Shown here in pieces: positions 45,062 to 53,886 of a stretch of DNA of 64,000 bases (the stretch's first letter is position 1; each line of letters opens with the position of its first letter). The notes beneath the pieces are model-generated. The model ran no database searches. It had not been told where the DNA came from and saw nothing but the letters and a program-made list of their open reading frames with translations. The stretch spans positions 806,001 to 870,000 of the forward strand of contig CBDEVI010000002.1 in NCBI GenBank assembly GCA_965243625.1, given 5' to 3'. The DNA comes from JAJECS01 sp965243625 (GTDB taxonomy: Bacteria > Chloroflexota > UBA11872). A program made the position numbers and the translations under genes.

Positions 45062-45894
45062 CTGTGATGACGGGCCGCGAGCCGGCCCGGGTATTGCGGG
45101 CATCGATTGCGACGGAGCTTTCGAAATTCGCCAGGCCCCCCGCGCTCACCTTCGTTCGCTGCGCGACCCACCCCGCCGGGGCCGCTTATGCCCGGCAGGT
45201 CTCGCGGGGCGCGCGACGGGTTGGCGTCCCGGTCTCCGAGGAGCTGCTCGACGAGGCTTCCTCGACGGCCGAGGCCGTCGGGCTCGTCGAGCGGTTGGCG
45301 GTCGACGACGAGGTCCACGGAATCATCGTGGCATTGCCGCTGCCGTCATCGGTGAACACCGCCACGGTCGTCGCGGCCCTGCCACCGGAGAAGGATGTCG
45401 ACCGGATTACGCGCGCCGCCATCGGCGCGGTGCTGGCGGGCGCGTCCGAGCTGGCGCCGGGCGTGGCGACGGCCGTTTTGCGCCTCCTGGACCACTACGA
45501 CATCGAACTGGCCGGGCGTCGGGTGGCGGTTGTGGGCCGCAGCCGCGGCGTGGGGAAGCCGGTGGCCCTGATGTTGCTGGCGCGCGACGCCACCGTGACC
45601 ATGTGCCACTCGCGGACGCGCGATCTCGCCGAGGTGACCTCGCAGGCGGACGTGCTGGTCACCTGTGTCGGTCGGCCTGGGCTGATTTCGCGCGAGCACG
45701 TGAAGCCGGGCGCGGTGGTCGTCGACGTTGGCGCCACGTACACGGCCGATGGCCTGAAGGGCGACGTGGACGCCGAGGCCGTGGCCCGAGTCGTGTCGGC
45801 CTACTCGCCGGTGCCGGGCGGCGTCGGGCCGCTCACGGTCTATTGCCTGCTGGACAACCTGCTCGTCCTGGCCCGGGAGGCGCAGGGTGGATAG
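45058..45894 (+). CDS. folD: FolD-like methylenetetrahydrofolate dehydrogenase, divergent
   Basis: Two-domain FolD fold, 278 aa. The NADP domain is well conserved (GRSRGVGKPVALMLLARDATVTMCHSRT; VDVGATY; PVPGGVGPLTVYCLLDN). The folate domain is not: the Tyr-x3-Lys pair is Tyr44 with Val48 where the catalytic lysine should be (GTC at 45199), and the VQLPLP glutamine is Ala92 (GCA at 45331). The PCTPxG motif is absent. Position next to fchA suggests a dehydrogenase-only role. GTG 45058 overlaps fchA; ATG 45067 is an alternative. Confidence 0.8.
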   Translation: MTVMTGREPARVLRASIATELSKFARPPALTFVRCATHPAGAAYARQVSRGARRVGVPVSEELLDEASSTAEAVGLVERLAVDDEVHGIIVALPLPSSVNTATVVAALPPEKDVDRITRAAIGAVLAGASELAPGVATAVLRLLDHYDIELAGRRVAVVGRSRGVGKPVALMLLARDATVTMCHSRTRDLAEVTSQADVLVTCVGRPGLISREHVKPGAVVVDVGATYTADGLKGDVDAEAVARVVSAYSPVPGGVGPLTVYCLLDNLLVLAREAQGG

Positions 45895-45990
45895 CCAAAC
45901 TTCGGCCGGCAACCTCGTGCGCCGCTGGGCTACGATCCGCCGGTCAGCTTTCCGCCCGCCCGGCTCATGGCGGCAAGGGCCTCGTCACTT

Positions 45991-47418
45991 ATGAACATCG
46001 TGCTGGTGATCTTCGACACGCTGCGGAAGGACCATCTCGGGGCCTACGGCAACGAGTGGATCTCGACCCCGCACCTGGACGCATTCGCGCGCGAGTCGGT
46101 GCGCTTCACGCGGGCCTATCCGGAGTCGCTGCCAACGCTGCCGTTTCGCCGCGCCGTGCACACGGGCCTGCGGACGTATCCCTTTCACGGCCACCGCACC
46201 TTGAAGGGCGACTTTATCGGCGCGCCCGGCTGGGGACCGATTCCGGAGGAGCAGGACACGGTGGCGGAGCGCCTGCGCGAGGTGGGATACCGCACGGCGC
46301 TGCTGACGGACTGCTATCACCAGTTCAAGCCGTCGAAGAATTTTCACCGCGGATTCGACGAGTGGGACTGGATTCGTGGCCAGGAGACCGACAGGTTTCG
46401 CTCGGGGCCGGCGCTGCCGCCCGGCGCCATCCGGCATCACGTGCCCGAGCGGTTTCCGCCGGTGCACCAGCGCACGGAGTTTTTTCGGCAGTACCTGCTC
46501 AACAACCAGTTCCGCCGGGACGAAGCCGACTACTACCCGGCGCGACTCTTCCGCAGCGCGAGCCGCTGGATCTATGAAAACCAGGACGCGGAGCGATTTT
46601 TCCTGGTGGTGGACTCATTCGATCCGCACGAGCCGTGGGAACCGCCGGAGAACTATCGGCGCATGTACGACCCGGTCGACGACGACACGGCGGACATCAT
46701 CCAGTCGCTCTACGCGCCGCATGAGGGGATGTACACGGCGCGCGAGCTCGAGCGCTGCCAGGCGAACTACGCCGGCGAGGTGACGCTGTGCGACCGCTGG
46801 TTCGGTCACTTCTACGAGGCGCTGAGGCTCAGTGGCCGCTTGGACGACACGCTGGTGGTCGTGGTCTCCGATCACGGACACAACCTGGGATTCGATCCGG
46901 GCGACAAGGGACTGGTCAGCAAGCAGGGGCACCCGCTGACCCGCGCCGTGGCCGACCTGGCGCTGCTGGTCCGGTCGCCGGACGGCGCCGGCCGCGGGAC
47001 GACTTGCGACGACCTCGTCATGAATACGGATGTTGCGGCGACGATCCTGGCCGCCGGAGGGTTGGAGCCCGACGTCGAAGGGTCGGACTTGGGGCCGTTG
47101 CTCACGGGGGACGGGTGGTCCGCTCGCAGCCACGCGACGGTTGCCTGGGGCCCGCTGGTGACCGTGATCGACGACACCTGGTGGTGCAACGCCACGATCT
47201 GGGGCGAGGAGCCGCTGCTGTATCGGGTGCAGGACGATCCGGAGCTCACGAACAACGTGGCGGATCAGCATTCGGACGTGGTGGAGCGGCTGCTGGGCTT
47301 GGCGATCGAGGACGCGGGCGGCGAGATCCCGGCGCACTTCGCCGAGTTTCAAGGGCAGCCGGGATGCACGCCCTATCTCTCGCGCACGCAGCTTGGCGTT
47401 CGGACGGAGCGGTTCTAG
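45991..47418 (+). CDS. Sulfatase-fold enzyme with threonine at the catalytic site
   Basis: Alkaline-phosphatase-superfamily hydrolase, 475 aa. Metal ligands appear in VLVIFDTLRKDH (N-terminal) and SDHGHNLG. The sulfatase C/S-x-P-x-R signature reads TLPFR, with Thr49 (ACG at 46135-46137) where Cys would be converted to formylglycine. The protein therefore may not be a true sulfatase; phosphodiesterase/phosphonate hydrolase-like activity is possible. No signal peptide. ATG 45991 is preferred; ATG 45967 adds eight residues. Stands alone after folD, 96 bases away. Confidence 0.82.
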   Translation: MNIVLVIFDTLRKDHLGAYGNEWISTPHLDAFARESVRFTRAYPESLPTLPFRRAVHTGLRTYPFHGHRTLKGDFIGAPGWGPIPEEQDTVAERLREVGYRTALLTDCYHQFKPSKNFHRGFDEWDWIRGQETDRFRSGPALPPGAIRHHVPERFPPVHQRTEFFRQYLLNNQFRRDEADYYPARLFRSASRWIYENQDAERFFLVVDSFDPHEPWEPPENYRRMYDPVDDDTADIIQSLYAPHEGMYTARELERCQANYAGEVTLCDRWFGHFYEALRLSGRLDDTLVVVVSDHGHNLGFDPGDKGLVSKQGHPLTRAVADLALLVRSPDGAGRGTTCDDLVMNTDVAATILAAGGLEPDVEGSDLGPLLTGDGWSARSHATVAWGPLVTVIDDTWWCNATIWGEEPLLYRVQDDPELTNNVADQHSDVVERLLGLAIEDAGGEIPAHFAEFQGQPGCTPYLSRTQLGVRTERF

Positions 47419-47485
47419 GGGGATTCGGGCGCGTCCTATGGTCCGGGGCCCGGACTGAGGACTCTGGCCGCTGGCGCCGTCTTCG

Positions 47486-47569
47486 TGTCATTCCGAACGC
47501 CGTGAGGAGTCTAAAGGCGTTGTGACTTCTCCCCTGCCACTTAGATTTCTCGCTTCGCTCGAAATGACA
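47486..47569. repeat. MITE-like palindromic repeat (FERSEKS type)
   Basis: An 84-base element whose ends TGTCATTCCGA and TCGAAATGACA are inverted copies with one mismatch. Inner parts (GAGTCTAAA and TTAGATTTC) also pair. It lies between the convergent sulfatase-fold and SDR genes. Similar repeats occur widely in bacteria; they give spurious peptides with HFERSEKS. Confidence 0.6.
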
Positions 47570-47619
47570 GAAATGGATCACTCGGAATGCCTGGCGGAGT
47601 GCCGGGCACACCGGAGGCT

Positions 47620-48405
47620 TCAGGACGCGTACTGGGCCGGCGAGTAGTCGAGCGTGGCGCCGCCGTCCACGACCAGCGCGTGGCCGGTGACGAACGACGC
47701 GTCGTCGCTCGCGAGGAAGAGCGCGGCACGGCCGATCTCTTCCGCCCGCGCCATGCGGCCCAGCGGGTGCAGCGCGTCCACCGACTGCGCGGCCGCCCCC
47801 GGGTCGTCGAGGGTGTTGGCCCATTCCCACAACAGCGGCGTGTCGACGCCGGCGGGGCAGATGCAGTTCACCCGCACGCCTTGCGGCGCGAGCTCGACCG
47901 CCAGGGCCTTGGTGAAGCCCACCTGGCCGGCCTTGGACGCCGCGTAGGCCGCCGCGAGCGTCTGCCCCACGACCCCGGCCAACGACGCCGTGTTGATGAT
48001 GTTGCCCTTGGTCCGGCGGAGATGCGGCACGGCGAACTTGCTGCCGAGATAGGTGCTGGTGAGGTTGAGCGTGAGCTGCGACTCGAACAGCTCGAGGGAG
48101 GTGTCGTCGATGGTCGTGGCCGGCGGGTGCCAGCCGGCGTTGTTGACCATCACGTCCAGCCGGCCATGGTCCGCGACGGTGCGCTCGATGGTCTGCTCGA
48201 TGTCCGCGTGCAGGCGCACGTCGGTGGCCTGGAACTCCGCCAGCCCGCCGGCGGCCTGGATTTCGGTCACGGTTTCAGCGGCGGTCGCCGCGTCGATGTC
48301 GGCGATGACCACGCGGCAGCCCTCGACGGCGAATGCCGTCGCGATGCCGCGACCGATGCCCTTGGCGCCCCCCGTCACGATCGCCACCTTGTCGGCTAAC
48401 CGCAT
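47620..48405 (-). CDS. Short-chain dehydrogenase/reductase
   Basis: Classical SDR, 261 aa. Rossmann motif TGGAKGIGRG at the N-terminus, NNAG (VNNAGWHPP), catalytic Ser in NTASLAG, and YAASKAG (Tyr-x3-Lys). C-terminal VTGHALVVDGGA is typical. The substrate is unknown; the sequence could fit a 3-oxoacyl-ACP-reductase-like or sugar/alcohol SDR. ATG start. Its upstream gap carries two large hairpins that may separate it from mutL. Confidence 0.9.
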   Translation of the reverse strand: MRLADKVAIVTGGAKGIGRGIATAFAVEGCRVVIADIDAATAAETVTEIQAAGGLAEFQATDVRLHADIEQTIERTVADHGRLDVMVNNAGWHPPATTIDDTSLELFESQLTLNLTSTYLGSKFAVPHLRRTKGNIINTASLAGVVGQTLAAAYAASKAGQVGFTKALAVELAPQGVRVNCICPAGVDTPLLWEWANTLDDPGAAAQSVDALHPLGRMARAEEIGRAALFLASDDASFVTGHALVVDGGATLDYSPAQYAS

Positions 48406-48500
48406 GTCGATCCCCCACCGCGAATGTTCTCGAATCCGTCGGTGATGCTACGCGACGTTGGGTGTGTCGGCTTGTTCGATTCCGAGACAGGCTGGCTGGC

Positions 48501-48590
48501 CGGTACCAGCGGGCGGGTTTCAAACCCGCCCCTACCGGACGTTCACGCCCGCACTGTTGCTCGGTAGGGGCGGGTCTCAGACCCGCCCGT
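48501..48590. repeat. Paired GC-rich hairpins (GGGCGGGTTTCAAACCCGCCC family)
   Basis: Two 21-base hairpins, GGGCGGGTTTCAAACCCGCCC (48511-48531) and GGGCGGGTCTCAGACCCGCCC (48568-48588), are inverted relative to each other with CTACCG/CGGTAG between. The element sits directly after the mutL stop. It is a dispersed repeat type giving spurious peptides such as AGFKPAPT. It may act as a transcription barrier at the mutL end. Confidence 0.65.
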
Positions 48591-48598
48591 GGTCCGCG

Positions 48599-50314
48599 CT
48601 AGCCGCGGCCGAACTGCCGATCGAGCAGGTCGCGCGTGAGCAGGATCATGGTGGGGCGGCCGTGCGGGCAGGTGAGGCCCAGATCGCAGCGCTCCAGTCC
48701 CTCGACGACGGCCTGCATCTCGTCGATGGCGAGCTGGTCGCCGGCCTTGACCGCCGCGTGGCAGGCGGCGGACCAGCGCAGCTGCTCGGTGACGACGCGT
48801 CGTCCGGTGGGCGCCTCGCGGGCCTCGTCGACGACTGCCGACAGATAGGCCGCCGCGTCGATGGCCCGGCCGGTCGCGGGCACGCGGCGCACCAGCCAGG
48901 CGTTCGCGCCGAACGGCTCCACGTCGACGCCCAATGCCGCGAGGTCGTCCAGGTGATCGCCGACCCACTCGGAGGCCGGGGCCGAGAGCGTGACCGGCAC
49001 CGGATCGAGCAAGGCCTGGCTGGCATTGGCGCCGGTCTGGCCCAACTGGTGGTAGAGGATGCGCTCGTGGGCGGCGTGCTGGTCGATCAGATACACGCCG
49101 GCGGGTCCGACGGCCACGATGTAGGTGTGATCAATTTGCCCCAGCGCGCGCGGCACGGGCGAGCGCAGCTGTCCGCCGCCATTGGCGTCCGCCTCCGGCT
49201 GCGGCTCGCCCGGTGGCTCGCCGGGCAGGTTGCGCGGGGCCGGCGGTGGCTGCCCGTCCCAGGGCATGGCGCTGGTCGGCAGGTAGAACTGGTCCAGGAT
49301 GGGCTCGTCGACCCGCGCGGGCGTCACCGCACCGCCGGCGGTCAGGGCGCGGCGCACGGTGGCCGACACGCGGCTGAAGATTTCGCCGCCCCGGCGGAAC
49401 CGCACCTCGGCTTTGGCCGGATGCACGTTGACGTCGACATCCTCGGGTGGGATCTCCAGCCGGAGCACCACGACCGGGTAGCGCCGGCTCGGCAGCAGGC
49501 CCTGATAGGCGTCGCCGATCGCGCCCGCAAGCAGCCGGTCGCCCACCCAGCGGCCGTTGACGAAGAGCGAGATGTCGCGCCTGGTGCTTCGCTGGACGTG
49601 CGGCTGCGAGACGAAGCCGTCGATGCCGAGCGTCTCGCCCGGCGGGAGCTCGATCAATTCCTTGACCACGGATTGGCCGTGGATGGCGACGAGCGTGGCC
49701 CGCAGGTCGCCGGTTCCGGGCGTGCGCAGCCGCTCACGTTCGCCGTCGAGCAAGCGGAAGGCGATCGACGGGTGCCCGATCGCGGCATGGGTCACGGCGT
49801 CCATGACGTGGCCCAGCTCCGTACGCTCGGCTCTCAGGAACTGGCGCCGCGCCGGAATAGACCGGAACAGCGCCCGCACCGTGACCTGCGTCCCGACCGG
49901 TCCCCCATGGGGCGTCGACTCGATGATTGCGTCGTCGCGCGCCGTCACCCGATGCCCGGGAGCCCCGGCGGCGGTCACCGACGCAACGGTCAGCTCGGCA
50001 ACGGCGGCGATGCTGGCGAGCGCTTCGCCGCGGAATCCCAGCGTGCGGATGCGCGCCAGGTCGTCCACGGTGCGCAGCTTGCTGGTGCTGTGGCGTTGCA
50101 CCGCGAGCTCCAGCTGGTCCGACGCGATGCCATGGCCGTCGTCGGTGACCTGAATGAAGCTCAGACCGCCCTCGTGCACTTCTACCGTCACCCGCCGGGC
50201 GCCGGCGTCGATGGAGTTCTCGATCAGCTCCTTCACCACCGAGGCCGGACGCTCGATCACCTCGCCGGCGGCGATCTTGCTGGCGATGTCTGGCGGGAGG
50301 CGGCGGATGCTCAT
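48599..50314 (-). CDS. mutL: DNA mismatch repair protein MutL
   Basis: Mismatch-repair ATPase, 571 aa. GHKL motifs are clear: KIAAGEVIERPASVVKELIENSIDAG, DDGHGI and TRGFRGEALASI-like (here RTLGFRGEALASI). The C-terminal domain has DQHAAHE and CPHGRP, the endonuclease-type elements absent from E. coli MutL; the motif's last Glu (DQHAx2Ex4E) is His. So it is probably an endonuclease-type MutL. ATG overlaps the mutS stop by four bases. Confidence 0.95.
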   Translation of the reverse strand: MSIRRLPPDIASKIAAGEVIERPASVVKELIENSIDAGARRVTVEVHEGGLSFIQVTDDGHGIASDQLELAVQRHSTSKLRTVDDLARIRTLGFRGEALASIAAVAELTVASVTAAGAPGHRVTARDDAIIESTPHGGPVGTQVTVRALFRSIPARRQFLRAERTELGHVMDAVTHAAIGHPSIAFRLLDGERERLRTPGTGDLRATLVAIHGQSVVKELIELPPGETLGIDGFVSQPHVQRSTRRDISLFVNGRWVGDRLLAGAIGDAYQGLLPSRRYPVVVLRLEIPPEDVDVNVHPAKAEVRFRRGGEIFSRVSATVRRALTAGGAVTPARVDEPILDQFYLPTSAMPWDGQPPPAPRNLPGEPPGEPQPEADANGGGQLRSPVPRALGQIDHTYIVAVGPAGVYLIDQHAAHERILYHQLGQTGANASQALLDPVPVTLSAPASEWVGDHLDDLAALGVDVEPFGANAWLVRRVPATGRAIDAAAYLSAVVDEAREAPTGRRVVTEQLRWSAACHAAVKAGDQLAIDEMQAVVEGLERCDLGLTCPHGRPTMILLTRDLLDRQFGRG

Positions 50315-52821
50315 GCGTCGGCGTCGTTGCGCAGCTCGTAGACCAGGCTCAGCGCATCCAACGGACTCAGCTGCTCGGGATCCAGGTCGCGCAAGCGCTT
50401 GACCACGGGGTGCTCTTCGGGCGTCAGCAGCGTGAGCTGGACGTTCGGGGCGGCTTTGGCGCCCGTTGCCAGCCGTTCGAGCTCGACCAGGATCTCGCGC
50501 GCGCGCCGGATCACGGCCGGCGGCAGACCCGCCAGCTGGGCCACCTGCACGCCGTAGCTGCGGTCCGCCGGGCCGTCCACGATGCGGCGCAGAAACACGA
50601 CCCGCTCGCCTTGCTCGGCGACGGCGACGTTGGCGTTGTGCACGCGCGGCAGCAGGTCGGCCACCGCCGTCAACTCGTGGTAGTGCGTGGCGAAGATCGT
50701 CTTGGCGCGCAGGCGCGGGTGATGGTGCAGGTGCTCGACGACCGCCTGCGCGACGGAAATCCCGTCGTAGGTGCTCGTGCCGCGGCCAATTTCATCCAGG
50801 ATCAATAGGCTGCGGGGCGTGGCCTGGGCCAGGATGGCGGCCAGCTCCAGCATCTCCACCATGAAGGTGCTGGCGCCGGCGGCGAGGTCGTCGCGGGCGC
50901 CGGCGCGCGTGAAGATGCGGTCCACGAGGCTGATCTCGGCGCGGTCGGCCGGCACGAAGCTGCCGATCTGCGCCAGCAGCACGATCAGCGCCGTCTGGCG
51001 CAGATAGGTGGACTTGCCGGCCATGTTGGGTCCGGTGAGCACCAAGATTTGCCGGTCGTCGGGATCGAGCCGGGTGTCGTTGGGCACGAACGGCTCGGTC
51101 TGGCTGGCCTCGACGACCGGGTGGCGACCGGCTTCGATCTCGATGCCGCCCGCGTCGGTGAGCATGGGTCGCGTGTAGCCCTGGAGCACGGCCACCTCGG
51201 CCAGCGATGCGGCGACATCGAGCGCGGCGACGGCCGCCGACGACTCGAGCATGGCGGGCGCCCAGCCGGCGAGACGCTCCACCACTTCCTCGAACAGGAG
51301 GGATTCGAGCGCCTCGATTTGCTCCTGGGCGTTGAGGACCTCGGCTTCGCGCTCCTTGAGTTCTGGAATCACGTAGCGCTCGGCGTTGGCCAGCGTCTGG
51401 CGGCGCTCGTAGTGATCCGGCACCCGGTCCGCATAGGCGCGGCCGAGCTCGATGTAATAGCCGAACACGCGGTTGAAGCGGACTTTGAGCGACCTGATCC
51501 CCAGGCGCTCGCGCTCTTGCGTTTCCAGCGCGGCGATCCAGGCCTTGGCGGAACCGGCGCCGGCCGCCAGCCGGTCCAACTCGTCGCTGTACCCGGCGCG
51601 AATGGTGCGCTCGCCGTCGTCGATGGCCCGCGCGATCAGGTCCTGGGCCTCGTCGCAGGTGTCGATGCGGTCGTGCAGGTGCTCGAGCGCGCCGGCGGCG
51701 GCGTCGACGGTGTGGCAAACCGAGGCGAGGCCGTCGAGCGCGGCGGCGACGCGGCGGACGTCGTTGACGTTCGCGGTGCGCCGCAGCACGCGGTTGGCCA
51801 GTCGCTCGAGGTCGCCCACGGACTTCAGGGCGTCACGCAGCTCGGCCCGGCGATCGGCGTCGTCGACCAGCGCCGCCACCGAATCCAGGCGCCGCTCGAT
51901 GACCTCGCGCTCGAGCGACGGGCGGGCGACGTGCCGCCGCAATTGCCGGGCGCCCATCGGCGTGCGGGTGCGATCGAGCACGCCCAGCAGGCTGTGGTCG
52001 CGGCGCGCGGCGCGCCCCCCGGATTCGAGCTCCAGGTTCGCCCGGGTGGCGGGATCGAGCTCCATGTAGGTCGACACGCCGTAGACGTGCAGGCCGGTGA
52101 GCACGTGCAGCGCGTTTGCGTCCGTCTCGGTGACATAGGCGAGCAGCGCCCCCGCGGCGCGCGATGCCAGCGGACGCTCGGTGAGACCGAATCCATCAAG
52201 GTCCTGGACCGTGAAATGGCGGCGCAACGCCTCCTCCGCCGTGTCGGGATCGGCCATCCATTCGGCGCCGGTCACGGCATGCGGGAGGTCGATGTCGCCG
52301 AAGGCCAGCGTCTCGCGCGGCGCGACCCGGGTGAGCTCCGGCCCGAGTTGGTCGTGGCGCACCTCGGTGGCGGCAAACTCGCCGGTCGTCACGTCGGCGT
52401 AGGCGAATCCCACGAGGTTTTCCGCAGGCACGACGGCCGCGAGGTAGTTGTTCGCCTGCGGTCGCAGCATGTCCTCGTCGACGACCGTGCCGGGCGTAAT
52501 CACTCGGGTGACCGCGCGATCCACCAGGCCGTTGCCGGCGGCGGTTACCTGGTCGCACACCGCCACGCGGTGCCCGGCCTCGACCAGCTTGGCGATGTAG
52601 CCCGCGGCGGCGTGGTGGGGCACGCCGCACATGGGCGAGCGTCCGCTACGACCGAACTCGCGCGAGGTGAGCACGATTTGCAGCTCCTCGGCGGCGACCT
52701 CGGCGTCGTGGTCGAACAGCTCGTAGAAGTCGCCGAGGCGGAAGAACAGGAGCGCTTCGGGGTGTTGACGTTTTATGTCAAGATATTGGCGCCGCAGCGG
52801 TGTCAGCGTCGTCGTGCTCAC
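50311..52821 (-). CDS. mutS: DNA mismatch repair protein MutS
   Basis: Mismatch recognition ATPase, 836 aa. The mispair-binding Phe-x-Glu lies in RLGDFYELF; the connector, lever and clamp regions follow; the ATPase has GPNMAGKST (Walker A), DEIGRGTST (Walker B) and THYHEL. GTG 52821 is chosen: it precedes LTPLRRQYLDIKRQHPEALLF, the usual N-terminal segment, while the frame upstream is not conserved. A recurrent 9-mer lies across the codons for LDIK. Confidence 0.96.
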   Translation of the reverse strand: MSTTTLTPLRRQYLDIKRQHPEALLFFRLGDFYELFDHDAEVAAEELQIVLTSREFGRSGRSPMCGVPHHAAAGYIAKLVEAGHRVAVCDQVTAAGNGLVDRAVTRVITPGTVVDEDMLRPQANNYLAAVVPAENLVGFAYADVTTGEFAATEVRHDQLGPELTRVAPRETLAFGDIDLPHAVTGAEWMADPDTAEEALRRHFTVQDLDGFGLTERPLASRAAGALLAYVTETDANALHVLTGLHVYGVSTYMELDPATRANLELESGGRAARRDHSLLGVLDRTRTPMGARQLRRHVARPSLEREVIERRLDSVAALVDDADRRAELRDALKSVGDLERLANRVLRRTANVNDVRRVAAALDGLASVCHTVDAAAGALEHLHDRIDTCDEAQDLIARAIDDGERTIRAGYSDELDRLAAGAGSAKAWIAALETQERERLGIRSLKVRFNRVFGYYIELGRAYADRVPDHYERRQTLANAERYVIPELKEREAEVLNAQEQIEALESLLFEEVVERLAGWAPAMLESSAAVAALDVAASLAEVAVLQGYTRPMLTDAGGIEIEAGRHPVVEASQTEPFVPNDTRLDPDDRQILVLTGPNMAGKSTYLRQTALIVLLAQIGSFVPADRAEISLVDRIFTRAGARDDLAAGASTFMVEMLELAAILAQATPRSLLILDEIGRGTSTYDGISVAQAVVEHLHHHPRLRAKTIFATHYHELTAVADLLPRVHNANVAVAEQGERVVFLRRIVDGPADRSYGVQVAQLAGLPPAVIRRAREILVELERLATGAKAAPNVQLTLLTPEEHPVVKRLRDLDPEQLSPLDALSLVYELRNDADA

Positions 52822-52995
52822 GCCGCCACGCCCCAGCCTCCCCTGCGAACGCGCCAGTTCAGGCCGTACAAAAGCCGAACTGTTATGTGATGGTACTACC
52901 CGCGTCTGGAAGGCCGTGTCTTCGCTCCCGCAGCGGCGTAGGCTGCGCTTGGCGTCGCTGGGAGTGGCGATGCGGCATGCCGCCTGGAGAGGTTT

Positions 52996-53886
52996 GTGGC
53001 GGAGCTGTTGGTGCTGGGCGCCGCCCTCTCGTGGGCGGTGAGCATTGTGGTCTTGCGTCCGCTCACCGTGCGGCATGGCGCGCTGCCGATCACCGCCGTG
53101 CGAGCCATTGCGCCGGCGGTGGCCTTCGCGCTCATCGTCACCGTCGGTGGTCGCTGGGGCGAGGCCGTGTCCATGCCGCTGGCAAATCTGCTGGCCATCC
53201 TGGCCGCGGTGGTCGTTGGGATCGGTGGCGGCGAGGTGCTCCTCGTGCGCGCCGTGCCTCGGGTAGGGGTTTCGCGCGCCTACGCCCTGGCCTCGACCTA
53301 TCCGCTGTTCACGGCCCTGATCGCGGTCACGGTCCTCGGCGAGACGCTCACCGTGATGGACGGCGTGGGCGGGGTGCTCATCGTGGCCGGGGGGCTGCTG
53401 CTCGCCATCGAGCCGGCGGCACGGTCGGGCATGGCGGCGCCGGGGCCGTGGCGTCTGCGCACGTCGGTCGGCGCCGTTCTCGCGCTGCTCGCGTCGGTGC
53501 TCTTCGCGCTCGATCTGAATGCCCTCAGGCTCGCCCTCGAGGGTCTGCCGCCGGAGATCGTCAATGCCGTGCGGATGCCGCTGGCGGCGCTGGCGTTGAA
53601 CGTGGCCGCGCTGGCGTCGGCCGGCCGCTGGGCGCCCGTGAGCCTGGGGCGGCGCGACAGCCTGATCGCGCTGGCCAGCGGACTGCTGGCCCTAACGGTG
53701 GGCGGCTATATGTTTCTCTCGGGCATACAAGCCATCGGGGCAGCGCGCGGCGGCGCGCTCACGGCCACGGCGCCCGTCTTCGTGCTCTTGCTGAGCAGCG
53801 TGACCCTGCGCGAGCGGCCCGGTCGATACGCCATCGTCGGCGTGCTGGTGAGCGCCGTCGGGGTGGCCTTGCTGACGATCGGCTAG
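52996..53886 (+). CDS. DMT-family (EamA) transporter
   Basis: Inner-membrane permease of the drug/metabolite transporter superfamily, 296 aa, with about ten transmembrane segments in two EamA repeats (the first around LGAALSWAVSIVVLRPL; the second around LALLASVLFALDLNALRL). The substrate is unknown; the family exports amino acids, nucleosides or drugs. GTG 52996 has GGAGAGG upstream. Its stop TAG overlaps the convergent tdh stop within a shared CTAG. Confidence 0.88.
   Translation: MAELLVLGAALSWAVSIVVLRPLTVRHGALPITAVRAIAPAVAFALIVTVGGRWGEAVSMPLANLLAILAAVVVGIGGGEVLLVRAVPRVGVSRAYALASTYPLFTALIAVTVLGETLTVMDGVGGVLIVAGGLLLAIEPAARSGMAAPGPWRLRTSVGAVLALLASVLFALDLNALRLALEGLPPEIVNAVRMPLAALALNVAALASAGRWAPVSLGRRDSLIALASGLLALTVGGYMFLSGIQAIGAARGGALTATAPVFVLLLSSVTLRERPGRYAIVGVLVSAVGVALLTIG

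Noticed and set aside
48501..48590. Short CRISPR array
   Set aside because: Only two units, inverted relative to each other and palindromic; no direct repeats with regular spacers and no cas genes.
48458..50341. Plus-strand frame of 627 codons over mutL
   Set aside because: Antisense to mutL and starts inside the dispersed hairpin repeat. No domain.
52972..52983. GCGGCATGCCGC palindrome just before the DMT gene as an operator
   Set aside because: A single GC-rich 12-bp palindrome near SphI-like GCATGC is expected by chance in such DNA; no second copy or regulator nearby.
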